Positions 1-8,048 of a stretch of DNA of 64,000 nt are shown here, piece after piece. The position numbers were made by a program, and so were the translations under genes. Origin of the DNA: Streptomyces shenzhenensis (lineage in GTDB: Bacteria; Actinomycetota; Actinomycetes; Streptomycetales; Streptomycetaceae); contig NZ_JAJONF010000036.1 of the NCBI RefSeq assembly GCF_021462265.1, forward strand, positions 1 to 64,000. The letters are read 5' to 3'. Each line of letters opens with the position of its first letter. Position 1 is the stretch's first letter. Below the pieces are notes generated by a model, which was given only the letters and a program-made list of their open reading frames with translations, was not told the DNA's origin and did not search any database.

Positions 1-1800
1 ACGGCGCACGGGGGCTGCCGGGGCCTCTTCGGTCTGCGGTGCCTCGGTCACCGGCGTCGCCTCCGCCACCGGCGCGGTCTCCGCGGACTTGCGGGTGCGA
101 CGGCGGCGCGGCTTCTCCGCCTCGGCCGGTTCGACCACGGCAGGTTCGACGACGGCCTCGACCGTCTCCACGACGGCCTCCGGCGTCACGGTCACCGGAG
201 CGGCGGCCGCAACTGCCGGCTCCTGCGCCGCCCCACTGCGCGTACGGCGACGGCGGCGGGGGGTCCGGGTGGCCTCCGGCTCCGACGCCGCGAGGGCGTC
301 GGCGGCGGGTGCGGGCGACGCGGCCTCGGTGGCCGGCGCCGTGGACGTCGTACCGGAGGCCTGGTCCAGGGCCGTACCGCCGCGCGTGCGACGCCGGCGG
401 CGCGGGGTACGGGCCGGACGCTCGCGCTCCTCGGAGCGGGACTCGGAGCGGGCATCGGAGCGGGAGTCGGGGCGACCGCCTCGGCCACCGCGACCGCCCC
501 GGCCACCGCGGCCGCCGGTCTCGCCCAGGTCCTCCAGCTCCTCCGCGTCGAGCCCGGCGCGCGTGCGCTCCGAGCGCGGCAGAACACCCTTGGTGCCCGC
601 GGGGATCTTCAGGTCCTCGAAGAAGTGCGGGGAGGTCGAGTACGTCTCCACCGGGTCGCTGAAGCCCAGCTCCAGCGCCTTGTTGATCAGCTGCCAGCGC
701 GGGATGTCGTCCCAGTCGACGAACGTGATCGCCGTACCCGAAGCGCCCGCGCGGCCGGTACGGCCGACCCGGTGCAGGTACGTCTTCTCGTCCTCGGGGG
801 ACTGGTAGTTGATGACGTGGGTGACACCCTCGACGTCGATGCCGCGCGCGGCGACGTCGGTGCAGACGAGTACGTCCACCTTGCCGTTGCGGAACGCGCG
901 CAGCGCCTGCTCGCGGGCGCCCTGGCCGAGGTCACCGTGGACGGCGCCGGAGGCGAAGCCGCGGCGCTGGAGCTGCTCCGCGATGTCGGCGGCGGTGCGC
1001 TTGGTGCGGCAGAAGATCATCGCGAGTCCGCGGCCCTCGGCCTGCAGGATGCGCGCGATCATCTCCGGCTTGTCCATGGAGTGCGCGCGGTAGATGAACT
1101 GAGCGATGTTCGCGACGGTCGCGCCCTCGTCGTCCGGCGCGGTGGCGCGGATGTGGGTGGGCTGGCGCATGTACCGGCGCGCGAGGCCGATGACCGCGCC
1201 CGGCATGGTGGCCGAGAACAGCATGGTCTGGCGCCTGGCCGGAAGCATGTCGATGATCTTCTCGACGTCGGGCAGGAAGCCCAGGTCGAGCATCTCGTCG
1301 GCCTCGTCGAGGACGAGCGACTTGATGTGCTTGAGGTCGAGCTTGCGCTGGCCCGCGAGGTCGAGGAGCCGGCCCGGGGTGCCGACGACCACGTCGACGC
1401 CCTTCTTCAGGGCCTCGACCTGCGGCTCGTAGGCCCGGCCGCCGTAGATCGCCGTCACGCGCACGTTGCGGACCTTGCCGGCCGTCAGCAGGTCGTTGGT
1501 GACCTGGGTGCACAGCTCGCGCGTGGGGACGACGACAAGCGCCTGCGGAGCGTCGGTGAGGTCCTCGGGGGCGGCGCGCCCGGCCTCCACGTCGGCGGGG
1601 ACGGTGACGCGCTCCAGCAGCGGCAGACCGAAGCCGAGGGTCTTGCCGGTGCCGGTCTTGGCCTGGCCGATGACGTCGCTGCCGGACATGGCGACCGGGA
1701 GTGTCATCTCCTGGATGGGGAAAGCGGTGACGATGCCGATGGCTTCCAGGGCCTCGGCGGTCTCGGGAAGGATTCCGAGTTCACGAAACGTCGTAGTCAG
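1..1800 (-). CDS. DEAD-box RNA helicase, C-terminus cut by window edge
   Basis: ATP-dependent RNA helicase of superfamily 2, expected to unwind or remodel structured RNA in the cytoplasm. Visible in order: Q motif FPIQ near residue 28, Walker A AKTGTGKT at 47-54, PTREL, TPGR, the DEAD box near residue 165, SAT, ARGID and HRVGRTGR near residue 345. A low-complexity tail follows with a Gly-Arg run and three arginine clusters (PRRRRRTR type); it is still open at base 1, so the true C-terminus is missing. The start chosen is CTG at 1800, behind AGAGG; it gives a complete Q motif. The first ATG, at 1706, would delete it. Related to M. tuberculosis RhlE (Rv3211) by context. Function is secure; the start codon is the weak point. 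Confidence 0.9.
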   Translation of the reverse strand, partial: MTTTFRELGILPETAEALEAIGIVTAFPIQEMTLPVAMSGSDVIGQAKTGTGKTLGFGLPLLERVTVPADVEAGRAAPEDLTDAPQALVVVPTRELCTQVTNDLLTAGKVRNVRVTAIYGGRAYEPQVEALKKGVDVVVGTPGRLLDLAGQRKLDLKHIKSLVLDEADEMLDLGFLPDVEKIIDMLPARRQTMLFSATMPGAVIGLARRYMRQPTHIRATAPDDEGATVANIAQFIYRAHSMDKPEMIARILQAEGRGLAMIFCRTKRTAADIAEQLQRRGFASGAVHGDLGQGAREQALRAFRNGKVDVLVCTDVAARGIDVEGVTHVINYQSPEDEKTYLHRVGRTGRAGASGTAITFVDWDDIPRWQLINKALELGFSDPVETYSTSPHFFEDLKIPAGTKGVLPRSERTRAGLDAEELEDLGETGGRGGRGGRGGRGGRPDSRSDARSESRSEERERPARTPRRRRRTRGGTALDQASGTTSTAPATEAASPAPAADALAASEPEATRTPRRRRRTRSGAAQEPAVAAAAPVTVTPEAVVETVEAVVEPAVVEPAEAEKPRRRRTRKSAETAPVAEATPVTEAPQTEEAPAAPVRR

Positions 1801-2213
1801 GGTGCTGCCTCTTCTGTGTGTCGCGGCGCGAGGCGAGCGCGGGGGTCTTTGACGGACCGTGCCGGGGACGTCGGCTGCCTTACGGGCGGGCCGTGGGGCA
1901 CGCCGTAGTGCACGGGACCTCTGCCGACGCTCTAGCGCTCGTACCGCTGAGGGTGTCGTCCCTCCGGTCGTCGTACGCACAGTGCCGTACGAGCCGGGAG
2001 GGCTGTCGGGTCGGAGCCGATCGGGCCACCGACCGGGCATCCTCATACGTGCGGCCTGTCGAGGTACGCCGAGATTCCACGACGTACCAGCAGGCGCATT
2101 ACCACCATACCCCGGAATCGTGCACATGTGACGGCCGATTCGGTCACGTCATGGTAGTCACAGCGGTTGACCAGGGGCTTCCACGAGTCGACGGGCGGGC
2201 TATTGTGCGCTTC
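1801..2213. other. 413-bp divergent intergenic region
   Basis: No convincing gene. It separates the leftward helicase from the rightward ferritin-like gene and must hold both promoters. On the right a TATTGT -10-like hexamer at 2202-2207 ends seven bases before the ATG at 2214, which fits a leaderless transcript. No clear -35 partner, terminator or riboswitch was recognised. ORFs crossing this stretch have no ribosome binding site and no recognisable product. Confidence 0.5.
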
Positions 2214-2951
2214 ATGACGAGCTCTGACAAGCCTGAGACCGCCTCCGCCGAACCGACCGGTGTCGCCGCCCAGGACTGGGCGCGGGCGGCTGCCGACCCG
2301 CACTATCGTGCCGCGGTCGTGGACCTGCTCGGCGCGCTCGCGTACGGCGAGCTCGCGGCGTTCGAGCGCCTCGCGGAGGACGCGAAGCTGGCGCCCTCTC
2401 TGGCGGACAAGGCCGAGCTGGCCAAGATGGCGTCGGCCGAGTTCCACCACTTCGAGCGGCTGCGTGACCGGCTGACGGAGATCGGCGAGGACGCCACGCA
2501 GGCGATGGAGCCGTTCGTCGCGGCCCTCGACGGCTTCCACCGGCAGACGGCGCCGTCGGACTGGCTGGAGGGTCTGGTCAAGGCGTACGTCGGCGACTCG
2601 ATCGCCAGTGACTTCTACCGGGAGGTCGCGGCGCGCCTCGACTCGGACACGCGCGAGCTGGTGCTGGCCGTCCTCGACGACACCGGGCACGCCGGATTCG
2701 CGGTGGAGAAGGTGCGCGCGGCCATCGACGCCGACCCGCGGGTGGGAGGCCGACTGGCCTTGTGGGCGCGGCGGTTGATGGGCGAGGCGCTGTCGCAGTC
2801 GCAGCGGGTGGTGGCCGACCGGGACGCGCTGTCGACCATGCTGGTCGGGGGCGTGGCCGACGGGTTCGATCTCGCCGAGGTGGGGCGGATGTTCTCGCGG
2901 ATCACCGAGGCGCACACGAAGCGGATGGCTGCGCTGGGGCTGGCGGCGTAG
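2214..2951 (+). CDS. Ferritin-like diiron protein, MiaE_2 type
   Basis: A 245-residue protein of the ferritin-like four-helix fold, similar to the actinobacterial MiaE-like domain (non-heme diiron tRNA hydroxylase family). Carboxylate and histidine ligands are visible: an E-x-x-H in AEFHHFERL near residue 67, a D-x-x-H in DDTGHAGF near residue 155, and EAHTKRM near the C-terminus. The length suits a single domain. The start is the ATG at 2214 because similarity begins there and a -10-like TATTGT lies seven bases upstream, suggesting leaderless mRNA. Divergent from the helicase, as in M. tuberculosis (Rv3210c beside rhlE). Its substrate is not known; tRNA hydroxylation is only a family-based guess. 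Confidence 0.8.
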   Translation: MTSSDKPETASAEPTGVAAQDWARAAADPHYRAAVVDLLGALAYGELAAFERLAEDAKLAPSLADKAELAKMASAEFHHFERLRDRLTEIGEDATQAMEPFVAALDGFHRQTAPSDWLEGLVKAYVGDSIASDFYREVAARLDSDTRELVLAVLDDTGHAGFAVEKVRAAIDADPRVGGRLALWARRLMGEALSQSQRVVADRDALSTMLVGGVADGFDLAEVGRMFSRITEAHTKRMAALGLAA

Positions 2952-3047
2952 CGCTCTGTGGGGGGTGGTTGCGGGGAGACACGCGGCCTGCGGCCGGTGG
3001 GGGCTGGTCGCGCCCACGCGGCGGCAGCCGCACATCCGACACAGCCC

Positions 3048-3066
3048 CGCGCCCCTTCGGGGCGCG
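3048..3066. terminator. GC-rich hairpin between convergent genes
   Basis: Perfect inverted repeat CGCGCCCC-TTC-GGGGCGCG between a rightward gene ending at 2951 and a leftward gene ending at 3091. It sits in a copy of the common Streptomyces element GGGGCTGGTCGCGC...AGCCCCGCGCCCC. It probably acts in both directions; there is no T-tract, as usual in this genus. Confidence 0.6.
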
Positions 3067-3090
3067 CCTCGGCTCGGGGCGTTCGAAGAG

Positions 3091-3366
3091 CTACGCCGGG
3101 ATCGATCGTCGGCGCAGGCGGCGGCCCGCCGGGCGGAGCAGCAGGGACAGGGACGCCGCCGAGACGATCGCCGCGCCCAGAAGAGTGACCAGGACCGCGC
3201 CGGGGCCGAGTGCGCTGTGGGTGACGAAGTCCCCGAAGAGGGCTCCCGCGACGCCCGTGGAGAACACCAGGGGGCGGGCCGGGAGTCGGTGCGACAGGCG
3301 GTTGGTCGCGGTCCACGACAAGGCCAGGCCGAGCAGTGCTGATCCAAGGACTTCCAGGAGCATCAC
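3091..3366 (-). CDS. Small integral membrane protein
   Basis: A 91-residue hydrophobic protein with about three membrane segments (residues roughly 3-18, 33-52 and 56-76) and a basic C-terminus, PAGRRLRRRSIPA. No catalytic motif is visible and I do not recognise a named family. It lies between the ferritin-like gene (convergent, sharing the 3048-3066 hairpin) and DUF3107 (same strand, about 200 bp away). The start is ATG at 3366; a second ATG follows at once. It looks like a real gene because its hydrophobic pattern is coherent and its codon third positions are GC-rich, but the function is unknown. Confidence 0.65.
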   Translation of the reverse strand: MMLLEVLGSALLGLALSWTATNRLSHRLPARPLVFSTGVAGALFGDFVTHSALGPGAVLVTLLGAAIVSAASLSLLLRPAGRRLRRRSIPA

Positions 3367-3484
3367 GAGGGGTCCCTCCCACGGCCGGCCGGTGCTTCAC
3401 GGTCGTAGCCCGTCATACCCGTGACCTGCGGAATGCAATCCTCCTCTGTGGACGACTTGTGGGCCACATGTGCGAGGCGGACAC

Positions 3485-3519
3485 GGCGGAGCGGACATGG
3501 CGGAGCGGACATGGCGGAG
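3485..3519. repeat. 14-bp tandem repeat, 2.5 copies
   Basis: Unit GGCGGAGCGGACAT at 3485-3498 and 3499-3512, then a partial copy. It is non-coding, lies downstream of the DUF3107 gene and runs directly into the 42-bp palindrome at 3514. Confidence 0.8.
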
Positions 3520-3555
3520 GGGCCGGGTGGACGTACGTCCACCCGGCCCCTCCGC
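3514..3555. terminator. 42-bp perfect palindrome behind DUF3107 gene
   Basis: A perfect palindrome with 21-bp arms, centred on ACGTACGT, starts 11 bp past the stop codon of the leftward DUF3107 gene. As RNA it folds into one uninterrupted GC-rich stem, so a terminator is the simplest reading. The absence of any loop is unusual and may instead favour a cruciform. Confidence 0.6.
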
Positions 3556-3565
3556 GCTGCTGTGG

Positions 3566-3793
3566 TCAGACCGCGCTGAAGCCGACCTTGCGCACCGTCG
3601 GCTCGCCGAGCTCGATGTACGCCAGGCGGTCCGCCGGGACCAGGACCTTGCGGCCGCGCTCGTCCTCCAGGGACAGCACCTGTGACTTGCCGGCCAGCGC
3701 GTCGGCGACGATGCGCTCGACCTCCTCGGCGTTCAGACCGCTCTCCAGAACGATCTCGCGGGGCGCGTGCTGCACGCCGATCTTGACCTCCAC
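3566..3793 (-). CDS. DUF3107 family protein
   Basis: A 75-residue soluble protein of the actinobacterial DUF3107 family (M. tuberculosis TB9.4, Rv3208A). The conserved pattern VEVKIGVQ...REIVLES...SLEDERGRKVLVP...LAYIELGEPTVRKVGF spans the whole protein. The start is GTG at 3793, placed eight bases behind GGAGGG; a longer reading to 3850 has no binding site and adds a non-conserved basic stretch. The TetR gene lies upstream on the same strand, 139 bp away, as in mycobacteria. The molecular function of the family is unknown to me. Confidence 0.85.
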   Translation of the reverse strand: MEVKIGVQHAPREIVLESGLNAEEVERIVADALAGKSQVLSLEDERGRKVLVPADRLAYIELGEPTVRKVGFSAV

Positions 3794-3932
3794 GGCTATG
3801 TCCCTCCGACGGTCAGTGAAGTGCGCGACCTTCCGCGCTGTACGCAGCACACATTAGCCCGGTGAGGGGATCTGCACGCTGCGCGCGAGCACGCCAGGAG
3901 CGAACAGCGAACGGGAATTCCGGGCGAGGGCC

Positions 3933-4577
3933 TCAGTGGTGGGAGTCGATGCCGTGCAGCGGGAAGCCGGCGATGCCCCGCCATGCCAGTGAGGTCAGCA
4001 GATGCACCGCCTGGTCGCGCGGGACGGTCCGGTCGCTGTGCAGCCAGGAACGCGCCACCACCTGGGCGAGACCGCCGAGGCCGGAGGCCAGCAGCATCGA
4101 CTCGGCACGCGGCAGACCGGTGTCCTCGGCGATGACCTCGCAGATCGCCTCGGCGCACTCGGTGGTGACCTTGTCGACCCGCTCGCGCACCGCGGGCTCG
4201 TTCGTCAGGTCGGACTCGAAGACCAGGCGGAAGGCCCCGCCATCGTCCTCGACGTAGCCGAAGTACGCGTCCATGGTCGCCCGGACCCGCTGCTTGTTGT
4301 CGGTGGTCGACGCGAGCGCGCCGCGCACCGCCTGGATCAGCGCTTCGCAGTGCTGGTCCAGCAGGGCCAGGTAGAGGTCGAGCTTGCCCGGGAAGTGCTG
4401 GTAGAGGACCGGCTTGCTGACGCCGGCGCGTTCGGCGATGTCGTCCATCGCGGCCGAGTGGTACCCCTGCGCGACGAATACTTCCTGGGCGGCGCCCAGC
4501 AACTGGTTGCGTCGGGCACGGCGCGGCAGGCGAGTGCCCCGCGGGCGTGCCGCCTCTGTCTGCTCGATGGCTGTCAC
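3933..4577 (-). CDS. TetR-family transcriptional regulator
   Basis: A 214-residue regulator. The N-terminal helix-turn-helix is typical: ...QEVFVAQGYHSAAMDDIAERAGVSKPVLYQHFPGK, residues about 28-65. The C-terminal helical half is the ligand and dimer domain. The start is GTG at 4577, behind GGGAGG; an in-frame ATG further upstream at 4601 lacks a site. The neighbour order TetR-DUF3107 is the same as Rv3208-Rv3208A. The operator and ligand cannot be read from the sequence. It may control its own promoter in the 4578-4765 gap. Confidence 0.88.
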   Translation of the reverse strand: MTAIEQTEAARPRGTRLPRRARRNQLLGAAQEVFVAQGYHSAAMDDIAERAGVSKPVLYQHFPGKLDLYLALLDQHCEALIQAVRGALASTTDNKQRVRATMDAYFGYVEDDGGAFRLVFESDLTNEPAVRERVDKVTTECAEAICEVIAEDTGLPRAESMLLASGLGGLAQVVARSWLHSDRTVPRDQAVHLLTSLAWRGIAGFPLHGIDSHH

Positions 4578-4765
4578 GCCGCCTCCCAAGGTGGTCCACA
4601 TGCGGATCGCTCCGCGCGGCTATCGTACTTTTCGGTAACCGTGCTGTGCGCGGTGCGAGCGCAGAATTTCACGTACCGGACGACGGCGAAAGCCGCACCG
4701 GCAAACCCCGGGGCACCCCGGGAAACGCGGACAGGCCAGGTGGGCCCGCCGAAGGCCGGTCGCGG

Positions 4766-4990
4766 TCAGCGGTAGTCGTCCTCGTCGAGGGAGACCACAC
4801 GCGCCTGTTCGACGAGATCGGCCTCGTTGGCGCGGCCCGGGTCCACGCCGGTGAGCGGGTCGTCGTGGGACGGTGTGACGTCCGCGTGCTGCTCCGCCGC
4901 GTCGCCCTCCGGGGCCTCGACGTCGATCTCCTGGGCGTCCTCCGCCTCTCCTTCGCCGAGCACGTCGGGGTCGGTGGGGTCGTAGGTCAT
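4766..4990 (-). CDS. Small acidic protein, conserved hypothetical
   Basis: A 74-residue, very acidic, probably disordered protein (DPTDPDVLGEGEAEDAQ at the N-terminus, VVSLDEDDYR at the end) with no cysteines or membrane segments. The start is ATG at 4990, preceded by AGGGAG. A longer reading from 5038 has no binding site. It stands alone between the TetR gene and the divergent hydrolase. No function is proposed. Confidence 0.65.
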   Translation of the reverse strand: MTYDPTDPDVLGEGEAEDAQEIDVEAPEGDAAEQHADVTPSHDDPLTGVDPGRANEADLVEQARVVSLDEDDYR

Positions 4991-5147
4991 GGTGGGCTCC
5001 CTTCCTTCGAACGTCCCTGCCGCAGCAGGGAAGGCCACAATCGGGTGCCCTGTTTACGAGCGTAGGAGACACCGGATGCGGACGCTATGCCGTGGGAGAC
5101 CGGTCAGGGCCGTTCGCCCCGGTGGCTGTGTGACGCCGAACACATGA

Positions 5148-5160
5148 ATCACTGTGTGAT
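5148..5160. promoter_or_regulatory. Short inverted repeat upstream of hydrolase
   Basis: ATCAC-TGT-GTGAT lies 20 bp before the hydrolase start, over the likely promoter; a TAACAT -10-like hexamer follows at 5168-5173. It could be an operator, possibly for the nearby TetR protein, but this is only suggestive. Confidence 0.3.
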
Positions 5161-5179
5161 CGTCTCGTAACATTGGCCC

Positions 5180-6199
5180 ATGTCTTCGACGGAGCTGCCC
5201 TCAGTGCCGCCCACCAGCGTGCTCCCCGAGGCGGCAGCGGTCAGAGTCGCGGAGGGTGAGCGATTGCGCTCGGTAGGGCTGCCGGGCGTCACTCTCTCGG
5301 TCCGTGCCAGGCCGCCCGCGCGCGAGGGCCTGCCGCCCGCGCTGTACATCCACGGGCTCGGCGGCTCCTCGCAGAACTGGTCGCAGCTGATGGAGCGGCT
5401 CGAAGACGTCGTGGACGGCGAGGCGGTCGACCTGCCGGGCTTCGGCGACTCGCCGCCACCGGACGACGGCAACTACTCGGTCACCGGGCACGCGCGCGCG
5501 GTCATCCGCTACCTCGACGCGTCCGGCCGTGGTCCCGTCCATCTCTTCGGCAACTCCCTCGGCGGCGCGGTCGCCACCCGCGTCGCCGCCGCCCGCCCGG
5601 ACCTCGTCCGCACCCTCACGCTCGTCTCGCCGGCCCTGCCGGAGCTGCGCGTGCAGCGCACCGCCGTGCCGACGGTCCTGCTCGGGCTCCCCGGCGTCGC
5701 CGGGCTCCTCACCCGCACGACCGGCAAGTGGACGGCCGAACAGCGGGTACGGGGCGTGCTGGCCCTCTGCTACGGCGATCCCAGCCGGGTGACGCCCGAG
5801 GCGTTCCGGCACGCGGTCGAGGAACTGGAACGGCGGCTGCGGCTGCCGTACTTCTGGGACGCGATGGCGCGGTCCGCGCGCGGGATCGTCAACGCGTACA
5901 CCCTGGGCGGCCAGCACGGGCTCTGGCGTCAGGCCGAGCGCGTCCTCGCCCCGACCCTGCTGATCTACGGCGGCCGCGACCAGCTCGTCGGCTACCGCAT
6001 GGCCCACAAGGCCGCGCGCAGCTTCCGCTACTCCCGGCTGCTCTCCATGCCGGACGCCGGGCATGTGGCGATGATGGAGTACCCGGAGACGGTGGCCGGG
6101 GCGTTCCGTGAACTCCTCGCGGCCGCCGTCGAGGCGGGCGACCAACCGGCTGCCCGGACCGTGGGCGGCGGCCCGGCCGCACCGGGGACGGGGAGCTGA
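5180..6199 (+). CDS. Alpha/beta-hydrolase
   Basis: A 339-residue alpha/beta-hydrolase. The oxyanion segment YIHGLGGSSQNW is near residue 57. The nucleophile elbow GNSLGG has its Ser near residue 126. The acid is in IYGGRDQLV near residue 268 and the histidine in DAGHVAMM near residue 296. No signal peptide; a cytoplasmic esterase or lipase-like enzyme with unknown substrate is expected. The C-terminal 25 residues are Ala/Gly/Pro-rich. No Shine-Dalgarno precedes the ATG; the -10-like TAACAT just upstream suggests leaderless mRNA. The DUF3152 gene follows seven bases later, so the two are probably co-transcribed. Confidence 0.82.
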   Translation: MSSTELPSVPPTSVLPEAAAVRVAEGERLRSVGLPGVTLSVRARPPAREGLPPALYIHGLGGSSQNWSQLMERLEDVVDGEAVDLPGFGDSPPPDDGNYSVTGHARAVIRYLDASGRGPVHLFGNSLGGAVATRVAAARPDLVRTLTLVSPALPELRVQRTAVPTVLLGLPGVAGLLTRTTGKWTAEQRVRGVLALCYGDPSRVTPEAFRHAVEELERRLRLPYFWDAMARSARGIVNAYTLGGQHGLWRQAERVLAPTLLIYGGRDQLVGYRMAHKAARSFRYSRLLSMPDAGHVAMMEYPETVAGAFRELLAAAVEAGDQPAARTVGGGPAAPGTGS

Positions 6200-6206
6200 G
6201 GGGGGA

Positions 6207-7733
6207 GTGGGACGCCACAGCCGCCGCGGCCCGGCACCCAAAGGCGACGCGGCGGACATAGCGAACGTGCGCGCGGCCCGGCAGCCGGGCCCGGGAGACG
6301 GGGGGCGCGGGCCCGCGGGAACGCCGGTTCCGCGTCCGGCCGCCGGGACACCCGCGGGCGGACCGCCGCGCTTCACGGACGGTCCGCCCGCCCAGGGCAC
6401 CCCGCGCGTGCCCGACGGCACACCTGCTCGGGGGGTGCCGCGTTTCCCCGACGGGACTCCGGCGCATGGTGTTCCGCGTCTGCCGGACGGGACTCCGGCG
6501 CATGGTGTTCCGCGTTTCCCGGACGGGACTCCGGCGCACGGCGTCCCCCGCGTCCGCGGTGGGCACCCCCAGCAGCGCGAAGCGGGCGGCGGCTGGGGCG
6601 AGGCAGGTGGGGCGGCCGGGGCCGGCCCGGGGGCCCTCGGCACTGCTTCCGGGCCTGCCGGTACCGCCTTCAGGGCGGCCGGTGTGTCCATACCGCGGCA
6701 GCGGCAGCGGCAGGGCGGGCCCGGCGGTCCGCGGCAGGACTACGTCGACGCCTTCGACGAGGACGTCGACCTCTTCGCGCCCCGCCCCGGCATCGGCGCC
6801 CAGCGGGCGGAGACGTCTCCGCCCGGGTCCGGCCCGCACACCTCCGTGCTTCCGTCCGGAGCCGGCGGCGGTGACGCCGATGACGACGCCGCGCCCACCG
6901 GCGCGCCCGCGCAGCCGGGGGGCGGCAAGAGCCGGACCTTCGCCGGGGTCGCGGCCGCCGCCGTCACCACCGTGCTCGCGGTGATCGTCGCCGGTCAGGT
7001 CGTCGACGGCCGGAACGCCGGCGGCGCACGGTCACAGTCGGCCGCGGGCGAGACGCGGGCCACCGACGGCGCCGCCTCGCGCGGAAACGGCCGTACCACG
7101 CCGTCCGTCTCCGCCTCGCCTGGCGTGGCGACGCTGTCGTACGAGCAGGCGATGGGCGAGAAGTACCCGCTCAGCGCCAGACTCACCGGGTCCGGGAAGT
7201 TCACCACCGTGCCCGGAAGCGCGAAGGCGCCGGGCAACGGGCGGAAGTACACCTACCGCGTCGACGTGGAGCAGGGGCTCGGGCTGGACGGGAAACTGTT
7301 CGCCGAGGCCGTGCAGAAGACGCTCAACGACGACCGCAGCTGGGCCCACGACGGCGCCCGCACCTTCGCGCGGGTCTCCTCCGGCAAGCCCGACTTCGTG
7401 ATCACGCTCGCCAGCCCCGGTACCACCGCCAAGTGGTGCGCCAAGTCCGGCCTCGACACGACCGAGGACAACGTGTCCTGCGACTCGGCCGCCACCGATC
7501 GAGTCATGATCAACGCATACAGATGGGCCCAGGGCAGCAAGACCTACGGCGACAAGATCCATGCCTACCGGCAGATGCTGATCAACCACGAGGTCGGACA
7601 CCGGCTCGGCCACGGCCATGTGACCTGCGACAAGGACGGCGAGCTGGCGCCGGTCATGCAGCAGCAGACGAAGTTCCTCGACCACGACGGAATCCACTGT
7701 CTGCCCAACCCCTGGCCGTATCCCAAGAGTTGA
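6207..7733 (+). CDS. DUF3152 membrane-anchored putative metalloprotease
   Basis: A 508-residue protein in three parts. The long N-terminal region is Gly/Pro/Arg-rich and contains five 12-residue repeats of the form PRxPDGTPAxGV. A single membrane segment, AGVAAAAVTTVLAVIVAGQVV, lies around residues 250-270. The exported C-terminal DUF3152 domain carries HEVGHRLGHGH near residues 461-471, a zincin-like metal site with the second-shell Glu. Orthologue by context of Rv3207c. The start is GTG at 7 bp after the hydrolase stop, with a G-rich binding site; longer readings overlap the hydrolase. Proteolysis is inferred only from the motif. Confidence 0.82.
   Translation: MGRHSRRGPAPKGDAADIANVRAARQPGPGDGGRGPAGTPVPRPAAGTPAGGPPRFTDGPPAQGTPRVPDGTPARGVPRFPDGTPAHGVPRLPDGTPAHGVPRFPDGTPAHGVPRVRGGHPQQREAGGGWGEAGGAAGAGPGALGTASGPAGTAFRAAGVSIPRQRQRQGGPGGPRQDYVDAFDEDVDLFAPRPGIGAQRAETSPPGSGPHTSVLPSGAGGGDADDDAAPTGAPAQPGGGKSRTFAGVAAAAVTTVLAVIVAGQVVDGRNAGGARSQSAAGETRATDGAASRGNGRTTPSVSASPGVATLSYEQAMGEKYPLSARLTGSGKFTTVPGSAKAPGNGRKYTYRVDVEQGLGLDGKLFAEAVQKTLNDDRSWAHDGARTFARVSSGKPDFVITLASPGTTAKWCAKSGLDTTEDNVSCDSAATDRVMINAYRWAQGSKTYGDKIHAYRQMLINHEVGHRLGHGHVTCDKDGELAPVMQQQTKFLDHDGIHCLPNPWPYPKS
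6366..6545 (+). repeat. 36-bp coding tandem repeat, five units
   Basis: Five in-frame units encode PRFTDGPPAQGT, PRVPDGTPARGV, PRFPDGTPAHGV, PRLPDGTPAHGV and PRFPDGTPAHGV. The last three are almost identical at DNA level, pointing to recent expansion by slippage. They extend the cytoplasmic, disordered region of the DUF3152 protein. Confidence 0.85.
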
Positions 7734-7753
7734 CAGGTGGCTCATACATCACA

Positions 7754-7782
7754 TTGACATGCGCGGAAAGGTCGTACATATT
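7754..7782 (+). promoter_or_regulatory. Promoter of the Cys leader peptide
   Basis: TTGACA at 7754-7759, a 17-bp spacer, then CATATT at 7777-7782, a good vegetative-type promoter. Transcription would begin about seven bases later, on the ATG at 7790 itself, so the leader peptide is probably translated from a leaderless mRNA. Confidence 0.6.
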
Positions 7783-7789
7783 TCTGGGC

Positions 7790-7882
7790 ATGTCGTCCCT
7801 TCACGCCTCCGCGCGCGCCGCCATCGAGCTGGCGCTCATCGGCGTGACCGCGCTCTGCGTGGCCGACATTCACTGTCGCTGA
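7790..7882 (+). CDS. Cys-containing leader peptide (Ms4533A-like)
   Basis: A 30-residue ORF beginning MSSLHASARAAIELAL and ending ALCVADIHCR, with two Cys codons in the last eight positions. It resembles the actinobacterial Cys-rich leader peptides first seen in mycobacteria upstream of sulfur genes (Ms4527A, Ms4533A and Ms5788A groups); assignment to the Ms4533A group is from memory. No Shine-Dalgarno is present, and the promoter places the start on the ATG. It precedes an ABC importer by 166 bp of hairpin-forming sequence. Expected role: ribosomes stall at the Cys codons when cysteine is scarce and so switch on the downstream operon. Too short for routine gene calling. Confidence 0.72.
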   Translation: MSSLHASARAAIELALIGVTALCVADIHCR

Positions 7883-7922
7883 CGCTCGCCCTCAGGCGTT
7901 CGCGTCGCGCTTTCCTTCTGTC

Positions 7923-7942
7923 GCCGTGACCTGGGTCACGGC
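7923..7942 (+). promoter_or_regulatory. Leader hairpin upstream of the importer
   Basis: Inverted repeat GCCGTGACC-TG-GGTCACGGC lies 40 bp after the leader-peptide stop. A second small stem, GTCTC...GAGAC, occupies 8006-8022, just before the GAGAGG binding site of the next gene. Such paired stems suit an attenuator or a site-sequestering switch, but I could not fold them. Confidence 0.45.
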
Positions 7943-8048
7943 TCTCTCGGCGACCTGACGCCCGGGCAGACGTCTGATCACTTTCGTCTCACCCTTCGTC
8001 AATCTGTCTCATCAATCGAGACTTGCCTTCCGAGAGGTCGTCATTCCG

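Noticed and set aside
2222..2230. TTGTCAGAG on the minus strand, near-match to the damage promoter
   Set aside because: One mismatch, no -10 element at the right distance, and it is inside the ferritin-like coding sequence.
4297..4305. TTGTCGGTG on the plus strand
   Set aside because: Matches the first half of the damage promoter but has no TAnnnT eight bases later and lies inside the tetR coding region on the other strand.
6366..6545. Regularly spaced repeats that could suggest a CRISPR array
   Set aside because: Units are contiguous, in frame and have no spacers; the other arrays at 45612 and 51727 are likewise contiguous tandem repeats. No cas gene is present.
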